Origin: Deltaproteobacteria bacterium
GTDB taxonomy: Bacteria; Desulfobacterota; GWC2-55-46; S146-73
NCBI GenBank assembly: GCA_015492355.1
Contig: WGFF01000298.1
Span: 1 to 11,734 of the forward strand
DNA length: 11,734 nucleotides
Direction of reading: 5' to 3'
Position numbers and translations under genes: made by a program. The notes under the pieces were generated by a model, which was given only the letters and a program-made list of their open reading frames with translations, was not told the origin of the DNA and made no database searches. This document shows, piece after piece, positions 1-5,881 of the stretch (the first letter of the stretch is position 1; every line of letters begins with the position of its first letter).

Positions 1-16
1 CGATTTGATGATCCAT
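1..16 (-). CDS. Possible start of a gene cut by the left edge
   Basis: An ATG at 16..14 begins the frame MDHQI and runs off the window. It lies six bases after a promoter-like -10 box and has no usable Shine-Dalgarno. Five codons are too few to identify a product. Confidence 0.2.
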
Positions 17-22
17 TACCTA

Positions 23-52
23 ATTCTAACAGCGAAACAGCCATTCCGTCAA
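23..52 (-). promoter_or_regulatory. Promoter-like element facing out of the left edge
   Basis: On the minus strand TTGACG (47-52) and TAGAAT (23-28) are separated by 18 bases, and an ATG follows six bases after the -10 (16..14). The geometry nearly repeats the gspE promoter. It would serve a gene lying mostly outside the window. Confidence 0.4.
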
Positions 53-77
53 GAAAGGAAGCCCTGCAAGAAGGTAC

Positions 78-491
78 CTACCATCTCTCATAGCCCTCTG
101 TGGTTGAGTGGACAGAACCTGTCTCTGGATCGTAGAAGAACCTGTTACCAAAGGCATCCACCGGGTAGCCCTCCTCGTCCACTGTCATGGCTTCAACATA
201 TCTGCCACGGAATACTATCTTGAATTCCTCGCCCTTGAGGTCCTGTTTTGTCACCACTATCTCTTCTGCCACCAGGTCTTTCAGAGACGATGGGAGTCTT
301 CCATTAATGGTTGCATACATGTTTATGGCTGTCCTCAGGTTGGAGAGTTCGAGTATGAGGGCGTTCTCCTTTATCGTCCTTATGGAGGAGGTGTATCTCT
401 CTATGAAGGTGTACATGAGGATGGATACCAGAACGAGTACCAGAAGGGTCTCAAACAGGGTTCTGCCCCTTTGATCGAATACATTTATCAT
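78..491 (-). CDS. Short type II secretion-type pseudopilin (GspG-like or minor)
   Basis: A 137-residue prepilin-like protein, expected to be processed by prepilin peptidase and assembled in the periplasmic pseudopilus. Its leader MINVFDQRG ends in Gly9. The mature part begins RTLFETLLVLVLV, with the conserved Glu at mature position 5 (Glu14) and a hydrophobic helix running to about residue 30. A soluble helix (35-62) follows, then a small C-terminal domain with DAFGNRFFYDPETG at 112-125, similar to the GspG C-terminus. Arg instead of Phe or Met at mature position 1 is atypical. I chose the ATG at 491, not the longer frame from 518, because it overlaps the gspF stop as ATGA and gives a leader of normal length. 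Whether it is the major GspG or a minor pseudopilin cannot be told from this window. Confidence 0.8.
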   Translation of the reverse strand: MINVFDQRGRTLFETLLVLVLVSILMYTFIERYTSSIRTIKENALILELSNLRTAINMYATINGRLPSSLKDLVAEEIVVTKQDLKGEEFKIVFRGRYVEAMTVDEEGYPVDAFGNRFFYDPETGSVHSTTEGYERW

Positions 492-1717
492 CGTCTGATA
501 ATCGTCAAAAGGTCCCACATGGGCAGGAATATGGCGAGGGCAAGGAAGAGTACCATACCGAAAATGATGGTGAGGAGTATGGGCTCAAGAATGGTGGTAA
601 GGTTCCGTATGGTGGAGTCCACCTCCTGGTCGTAGTACTGTGCCACCTTCTCGAGCATATCATCAAGGTTTCCTGTCTCCTCACCAACGTTCACCATCTG
701 TATGACCATGGGCGGGAAGGCATGGGTCTTCTCCATGGACTCTGACAGGTCCTTTCCTGCCCTTACATCGTCCTCTATCATCTTCACCGCCATGGATATG
801 ACCCTGTTCTCAACAGCCCTGGACACGATATCAAGGGACTGGAGCATGGGGAGTCCGCTCCTGTAGAGAGACCCGAGCACCCTTGCAAACCTCGAAAGTA
901 TAGCCTTGAGCCTGAGGGGTCCGAATATGGGAACCTTCAGCATCAATCTGTCCCAGTGGTACCTTCCCCTTTCTGTAGAGATATAGAACCTTACAAGGAG
1001 TATCACACCAACAATACCCCCGGCGAGGAGATACCAGTAGTTCACAAAGGCATTGGAAAGGGCTATGAGTATCCTCGTTGGCAGTGGAAGGGGCACCTTG
1101 AAGCTCGCATATAGCTTGGCAAACTTGGGTACAACAAAGTTCATGAGTATGACCACTGCTATGATTATGGCACCTATGACTATCTTTGGATAGAGGGTTG
1201 CGGATTTTACCTTTGCCCTGTTCTCGGCGTTCTTCTCAAGCATGTATGCGAGCCTGTCGAGTACGATATCGAGTATACCACCAGCCTCACCCGCCTCTAT
1301 CATGCTCACGTAGAGCTCAGGGAAGACCTGTGAATGACGCCCTATGGCAGAGGCAAAGTTACCACCACCTTCTATATCCTCCCTCACCCCTCTTATCACC
1401 TTTACGAATTCGGGATTCTCCATCTGATGTTCAAGGGCAGATAGTGCCTTTGTAAGGGGTACACCTGCTGCAAAGAGGGTGGCGAGCTGACGGCTGAAGA
1501 GTATCAGGTCCTGGTCGGTTATCCTTCTGCCAAGTTTCAGGAATCTCTCTATACCTGAAAGGGATATATCGAGCCCTGTCCTGTGGGATGTGACCTTTAT
1601 GGGGATGAGCCCCATCCTGTCGAGGCTCTCTTCAAGGGTGGATACGTCAGGAGCCTCCAGTCTCCCTGTAACGAGTTCTCCGTTTCTATTCCTTGCCCTG
1701 TATGAATAGACAGGCAT
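488..1717 (-). CDS. gspF: GspF/PilC-family inner-membrane platform protein
   Basis: Inner-membrane platform protein that couples the ATPase to addition of pseudopilin subunits. The 409 residues are normal for the family. An N-terminal region beginning MPVYSYRARNRNGE, typical of GspF, is followed by two T2SSF repeats, about 71-195 and 275-397. Each carries the family signature, EAGEAGGILD at 141-150 and NVGEETGNLDDML at 343-355. Hydrophobic segments at about 178-196, 229-246 and 376-399 are likely membrane spans. The start lies six bases after the gspE stop, with a GGAG nine bases upstream inside the end of gspE, so translation is probably coupled. The end overlaps the next gene by four bases. 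Confidence 0.94.
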   Translation of the reverse strand: MPVYSYRARNRNGELVTGRLEAPDVSTLEESLDRMGLIPIKVTSHRTGLDISLSGIERFLKLGRRITDQDLILFSRQLATLFAAGVPLTKALSALEHQMENPEFVKVIRGVREDIEGGGNFASAIGRHSQVFPELYVSMIEAGEAGGILDIVLDRLAYMLEKNAENRAKVKSATLYPKIVIGAIIIAVVILMNFVVPKFAKLYASFKVPLPLPTRILIALSNAFVNYWYLLAGGIVGVILLVRFYISTERGRYHWDRLMLKVPIFGPLRLKAILSRFARVLGSLYRSGLPMLQSLDIVSRAVENRVISMAVKMIEDDVRAGKDLSESMEKTHAFPPMVIQMVNVGEETGNLDDMLEKVAQYYDQEVDSTIRNLTTILEPILLTIIFGMVLFLALAIFLPMWDLLTIIRR

Positions 1718-1723
1718 CTCGCC

Positions 1724-3430
1724 CTACTCCACATCCTGTGTTGCCTGGAGTACCTCTTCTACGGTTGTGTATCCGCCTATTACAGCCTTTATACCCTGTA
1801 CCCTGAGGGGTTTAAAACCCTTCTTCTTTGCCGCCTCTGTTATGGTGGAGCTATCCTCCTTCTTGAGTATGAGTGATCTTATCTCATCATCAGGGATGAG
1901 TACCTCGAATATACCTATACGTCCCTTGTATCCTGTACCCTTGCAGGAACTGCACCCCCTGCCCCTGTAGAAGGTGACCTTTTCACCCTCCTTCACATCC
2001 ACCCCGAGCTCCCTCAGTATAGAAGGGTCTGCACCATAGGGGGTCTTGCAGTTGGAGCATATCCTCCGTACAAGCCTCTGTCCCACTATGCACGTTATGG
2101 ACGACGATACCAGATAGGGCTCTATACCCATATCAAGTAGCCTTGTTATGGTTCCGACCGCATCGTTCGTATGTAGTGTGGAAATCACTATATGTCCTGT
2201 TAGTGCCGCATGTATGGATATCTCTGCTGTCTCTCTATCCCTTACCTCCCCTATCATTATTATATCGGGATCCTGCCTCAGGATATGTCTCAACGCAGTG
2301 GCAAAGGTCATGCCAGCCTTTGGATTGACCTGCACCTGATTGACCATCTTCATGTGGTATTCTACAGGGTCTTCAACAGTGACTATGTTCTTTTCCCTGT
2401 TGTTCAGAAGGCTTACAAGGGTATATGCTGTGGTGGTCTTACCACTGCCTGTGGGTCCTGTAAGGAGTATCATGCCGTAAGGACGCCTCAGTACCTTCCT
2501 GAGGATATCGAGGGACTCGCTTATAGGGGTGAGTCCTCCGAGCTTGAATATTATCTTTCCCTTGTCCAGAAGCCTCATGACAGCCTTCTCGCCGAATATG
2601 GTGGGAAGGGTCGAAAGCCTTATATCTATATCCCTGTTACCAACCTTCATAAGAAACCTTCCATCCTGCGGTACCCTCTTTTCTGCGATATTCATATCAC
2701 CGAGTATCTTGAGCCTCGATATCACTGCGGGATGGAGATTGACCGGGAGATTGGCTGTCTCATGGAGTATACCGTCTATCCTCATCCTGACCCTGAGGGT
2801 ATCCTCATCAGGCTCTATATGGAGGTCGGATGCGTTCTCGAGGACAGCCCTGGAGATTATGAGATTTACGAGCTGTACCACAGAGGTCTCGCCCGCTATC
2901 TTTTCGAGTTTCTCTGGTGCCTCCTCCTCTCCCCTCAGAAGGGGGAGCTCCGAGGACTGGATCTTCTTTACCATGTCATCGATACTCGCCTCCATGCCGT
3001 AATACTGGTCTATGGCATTCATTATCTCGGTCTCTGTAGAGACCATGGGAAGGATGTTGTATCCAGTAATACGCTTGAGTTCGTCCATGGCGAGGACATT
3101 GAGGGGATCGAGCATGGCAACCCTGAGTGTCCTGTCCTCGACTGAAACAGGTATGAGTTTGTAACGCCGTGCTATGGATTCAGGGACGAGTTTTACAACA
3201 TCGGGCTCGATTATGGTCTCGCTGAGTATTATGGAGGGGATGCGGTACTGCTCTGCAAGTGCCTGGGCAATGTCCTTCTCAGTAGCATACCCGAGGTTTA
3301 CAAGGACATTACCCACACGGGTGTTGGTCCTCTTGCCTATCTTTATGGCTTCTTCGAGCTGTTCCTTGGTGATGATACCTTTCGATACGAGTATCTCGCC
3401 AAGATAGGATACCTTCTTTCCTACAGCCAT
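1724..3430 (-). CDS. gspE: GspE/PilB-family secretion or pilus assembly ATPase
   Basis: Cytoplasmic hexameric ATPase that powers pseudopilus or pilus extension by working on the GspF/PilC platform protein. The 568 residues are normal for the family. An N-terminal GspE/MshEN-type domain (about 1-150) opens with YLGEILVSKG and is joined by a linker to the catalytic core. The core shows the Walker A motif GPTGSGKT at 325-332, an acidic Asp box VEDPVE at 352-357, the Walker B region DPDIIMIGEVRD at 387-398, and the His box TGHIVISTLHTND at 411-423. Cys458, Cys461, Cys493 and Cys496 form the tetracysteine zinc site seen in both GspE and PilB. No residue looks lost. It is the first gene of a tight trio, with only six bases to the next start. 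Sequence alone does not separate GspE from PilB. A pseudopilin rather than a full pilin gene downstream, and no pilT in view, lean slightly towards type II secretion. Confidence 0.93.
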   Translation of the reverse strand: MAVGKKVSYLGEILVSKGIITKEQLEEAIKIGKRTNTRVGNVLVNLGYATEKDIAQALAEQYRIPSIILSETIIEPDVVKLVPESIARRYKLIPVSVEDRTLRVAMLDPLNVLAMDELKRITGYNILPMVSTETEIMNAIDQYYGMEASIDDMVKKIQSSELPLLRGEEEAPEKLEKIAGETSVVQLVNLIISRAVLENASDLHIEPDEDTLRVRMRIDGILHETANLPVNLHPAVISRLKILGDMNIAEKRVPQDGRFLMKVGNRDIDIRLSTLPTIFGEKAVMRLLDKGKIIFKLGGLTPISESLDILRKVLRRPYGMILLTGPTGSGKTTTAYTLVSLLNNREKNIVTVEDPVEYHMKMVNQVQVNPKAGMTFATALRHILRQDPDIIMIGEVRDRETAEISIHAALTGHIVISTLHTNDAVGTITRLLDMGIEPYLVSSSITCIVGQRLVRRICSNCKTPYGADPSILRELGVDVKEGEKVTFYRGRGCSSCKGTGYKGRIGIFEVLIPDDEIRSLILKKEDSSTITEAAKKKGFKPLRVQGIKAVIGGYTTVEEVLQATQDVE

Positions 3431-3436
3431 AAAAGA

Positions 3437-3465
3437 AGATTATTATATGGCAGGTGAGTTGTCAA
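3437..3465 (-). promoter_or_regulatory. Sigma-70-type promoter of the gspE-like gene, possibly leaderless
   Basis: On the minus strand a consensus TTGACA (3460-3465) is followed after 17 bases by TAATCT (3437-3442), and the gspE ATG begins six bases later. A consensus TATAAT also occurs at 3442-3447, but only 12 bases from the -35. Either choice places the transcript start within a few bases of the ATG. No Shine-Dalgarno precedes that ATG, which fits a leaderless mRNA. Confidence 0.5.
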
Positions 3466-3487
3466 ATAATTTGATGTATGAGAAGGT

Positions 3488-5653
3488 TCAGAAACTCCAC
3501 AGGTACGTAAGCTTCACCACCAGCGCACGGTCCACAAAGCCACCCTCAAAGGTATCACGCCTCTCGTTGTAGACCACGTATATATCGCTCCCTGGTCTGT
3601 ACTGGTAGTTGAAACGGAGATTTACCGATGCCTCCTCCATATCGTCGTTCCACTGTAGAAGGGCATTGAGGAACGCCTTTGTCGAGATGGTGTATTCTAT
3701 AGTTGTATTCACCAGATTGGCGGTAAATGAGCCCCAAGGCAGGTCTACCTCCTCCCTTTTCAGCCCAGGGCTTACCCTCAGGTATCTGGTGGGTCTCAGG
3801 TTGAACGACCAGTCGTAGGATACACGATCCCCATCGTAGTAACTCCCCCTCTCAAAGGCCATCCAGGCAGAGACCCTCCTTCTCCTGTCTGTGGAAAGGC
3901 GTACATACAGGGAATGGAAGGAATAACCACCCTCGGGTATGGTTATGCCAGGTCTTATGTCAAAGTCAAAATCGAGCCTGTCGAACTCCCTTTTGTAGGC
4001 TATCCTGAAGTCCTCCCCGCTGTGGAAGGTAAGGGTAAAGCCTATATCACCGTTCCTCCCTATGACCATGTCTTCCTGGTCCGAGATATATTTCATGAGA
4101 CCGTAGAATGAATACTGCCTTACAATGGACCTTTCCGGTCTCATGAATACCTCTCCATACAGGCTACTCTCTTTTATCCCCCTCCTCCTTACAAACCCCA
4201 CCTCTGGGTTGAATCTGTCCTCTACATCGAGATGGGAGACCTTAAAATACCTGTATGGATCGAGCCAGATTACGTTCAGATACCTCGCCATATCATCACC
4301 CTTTGAGCCCTGGGTCTGGGTCTTGAGGAGGAAGGAATTGATGTAGAGATAATCCATGAACACAAGATTGGCATCCACCCCGAAGGTCCTGTTGAACGGT
4401 CCTTCATCTGGCTCCTTGCTTATGGCTATGAACCCGATCTTTGAACGATCGAGTATATCCCTCTTTATCCTGACAACCGAGTAGTTCGTCCTTGGCTCAT
4501 CTCCCTTTTTTCTGGTCTCCACACTCAGCACCCCTATACCGTACCTGCCTGCCTTGCCCGTAAGTTTCCCCCCAACAAGTATGGGTATCTCCTTACCCCC
4601 TGAGATACCTATCCTCCTTGAGAAAAAGGGCTGTAGTCTTGCGCGCAGTCCGAACTCAAAGAACCCTGAACCCTCAAGAAAGAACTCCCTCTTTTCAGGG
4701 AAGAAGAGCGGGAATCGGGTTATGTTTATCTTGAGCTCATCTGCCTCCACCTGTGCAAAATCCGTATTCACCGTAAGATCGAGGGTGAGATGGGGTGTGA
4801 GCGCGTACTTTATATCCACACCCCCGTCCTTCACCACCCTCGTATCATCCATACCTATGGATGGTACCCTTTCAACACCTGAGAGGATGTAGGGTTTTAT
4901 CTCTATGTTCCTTCCAGGTCTTATGTCCTCAAGCCCTGTAAGGTGTCCTGCAAGGGATACCCTCCACATGCTTGCATCCAGATGTATGCCAGACCAGTAG
5001 ACCTCCTCGTTCTTCCTCCGTATGAGCCTTCGCATCTGTAAACCCCAGGTCTCTATTCTCTCCCTGTCGAACCTCAAGGTACTGAAGGGTATCCTCATCT
5101 CCACCTGCCAGCCCTCATCTGTAATCCTCGATTCCACCCACCATATACCATCCCAGTCGAAGTTAAGTTCCCTTCCCTCATCAAAGACAATCGCCTCTGC
5201 CCTTGCTCCAACAGGGTTGGTCTCGAAGAAAAAGCCGTTCCTGTGGTCGTGATAGGTATCTATGAGAACAGCAAAGGCATCGTTCCTCCTCAGGTCCGCA
5301 TCCCTTCTCCTCTCATCCCCTATGATGCCCGATGGATCAGAATCGTACAGCATAGCCCCTATGTAGAGGTTCTCCCTGTCGTAGAGTATCCTCACCTCTG
5401 TCCTCTCTGACGCAGGTCTCCCCGGGACAGGCTCCCTCTGGGTAAAACCATCCACAGGCTCTGCCCTGTTCCATGCAGGCTCATCGAGCCTCCCGTCTAT
5501 GGTTATCTCACCCGGTTCTATCCTCACCCCTTTTATCTCAGGTGGTGTCCTCTGGGTCTCTGGGTATGAGATGGAAGGTGAAAAAAGAATGGACAGGACT
5601 ATACCCGCAACAAGGATATGGACTCGGGTATCTGAGGGAGGGGATATCATCAT
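3488..5653 (-). CDS. CBM9-like/DUF5916 outer-membrane beta-barrel protein
   Basis: Probably exported and inserted in the outer membrane; its substrate is unknown. Residues 1 to about 30 form a signal peptide: a short charged start, a hydrophobic stretch at 12-24, and likely cleavage near SIS-YPE. Residues about 48-225 look like the CBM9-like carbohydrate-binding fold often found in this family, opening with the ITIDGRLDEPAW motif at 50-61. Residues about 245-721 form a DUF5916 barrel, marked by NTDFAQVEAD at 296-305 and FFPEKREFFLEG at 317-328. Many alternating strands follow, and the chain ends in LTYLWSF, whose terminal aromatic residue suits BAM-complex recognition. At 721 residues the length is normal for the family. 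Two ATGs stand in tandem and I take the first; neither has a good Shine-Dalgarno. It lies 57 bases upstream of the gspE-like gene, which has its own promoter, so co-transcription is uncertain. The family assignment is firm and the cellular role is not known. Confidence 0.85.
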   Translation of the reverse strand: MMISPPSDTRVHILVAGIVLSILFSPSISYPETQRTPPEIKGVRIEPGEITIDGRLDEPAWNRAEPVDGFTQREPVPGRPASERTEVRILYDRENLYIGAMLYDSDPSGIIGDERRRDADLRRNDAFAVLIDTYHDHRNGFFFETNPVGARAEAIVFDEGRELNFDWDGIWWVESRITDEGWQVEMRIPFSTLRFDRERIETWGLQMRRLIRRKNEEVYWSGIHLDASMWRVSLAGHLTGLEDIRPGRNIEIKPYILSGVERVPSIGMDDTRVVKDGGVDIKYALTPHLTLDLTVNTDFAQVEADELKINITRFPLFFPEKREFFLEGSGFFEFGLRARLQPFFSRRIGISGGKEIPILVGGKLTGKAGRYGIGVLSVETRKKGDEPRTNYSVVRIKRDILDRSKIGFIAISKEPDEGPFNRTFGVDANLVFMDYLYINSFLLKTQTQGSKGDDMARYLNVIWLDPYRYFKVSHLDVEDRFNPEVGFVRRRGIKESSLYGEVFMRPERSIVRQYSFYGLMKYISDQEDMVIGRNGDIGFTLTFHSGEDFRIAYKREFDRLDFDFDIRPGITIPEGGYSFHSLYVRLSTDRRRRVSAWMAFERGSYYDGDRVSYDWSFNLRPTRYLRVSPGLKREEVDLPWGSFTANLVNTTIEYTISTKAFLNALLQWNDDMEEASVNLRFNYQYRPGSDIYVVYNERRDTFEGGFVDRALVVKLTYLWSF

Positions 5654-5673
5654 GTCATCAGGGAAAGGGCCAT
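5650..5673 (-). CDS. Possible 7-codon leader peptide before the barrel gene
   Basis: A short frame encoding MALSLMT has a TAGGAG site four bases upstream (5678-5683), and its TGA overlaps the barrel gene's ATG as ATGA. The barrel gene itself lacks a well-placed Shine-Dalgarno, so translation of this frame could deliver ribosomes to it. A frame this short can easily occur by chance. Confidence 0.2.
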   Translation of the reverse strand: MALSLMT

Positions 5674-5757
5674 CCTGCTCCTATCGACTAATGAGGCGTG
5701 AGGGTATATCCCTTTTTCCAAGAATCTGGTAATGGGTGTCTTTTTCGGACTAAGTCC

Positions 5758-5793
5758 TGAGGGAAACCCCTTTTGTAAAAGGGGTTTCCCTCA
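5758..5793. repeat. Perfect 17-bp inverted repeat
   Basis: Arms of 17 bases (TGAGGGAAACCCCTTTT and its exact reverse complement) are separated by only two bases. It is by far the strongest hairpin in the window. It may halt transcription leaving aclA, yet no U-run follows on the minus strand. The symmetry would let it act on either strand. Confidence 0.75.
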
Positions 5794-5837
5794 AACTCCC
5801 TTCCCCAAAACTTTTGGTCTAAGGTTTTTAGGTAGAC

Positions 5838-5864
5838 GGGAGCCTTTTCAACGAAAAGGCTCCC
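5838..5864. repeat. Perfect 11-bp hairpin after aclA
   Basis: GGGAGCCTTTT and its reverse complement flank a five-base loop (CAACG), 17 bases past the aclA stop. On the minus strand the next bases are GTCTACCTAAAAACC, so there is no terminator-type U-tract. It may stabilise or end the acl mRNA. Confidence 0.6.
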
Positions 5865-5881
5865 CCGAAAGTACACACCTA

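Larger units (their letters stand above)
5735..5879. repeat. Palindrome cluster, candidate MITE-like element
   Basis: This segment begins two bases past the aclA stop and contains four nested or adjacent palindromes: 5747-5757 (5-bp arms), 5758-5793 (17-bp arms), 5805-5817 (6-bp arms) and 5838-5864 (11-bp arms). Its outer ends are imperfect inverted repeats: GGTGTCTTTTTCGG on the left, against GGTGTGTACTTTCGG read from the right on the minus strand. That layout fits a small non-autonomous palindromic element. It could equally be a pair of transcription-stopping hairpins after aclA. No transposase is present, and a clear target duplication was not seen. Confidence 0.4.

Noticed and set aside
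2210..3145. 311-codon open frame on the plus strand
   Set aside because: It is antisense to the well-conserved gspE-like ATPase gene and shows no recognisable domain.
3442..3465. TTGACA with the consensus TATAAT as the gspE promoter
   Set aside because: Both boxes are perfect, but the spacing is only 12 bases. TAATCT with 17 bases fits better, though TATAAT could act as an extended alternative.
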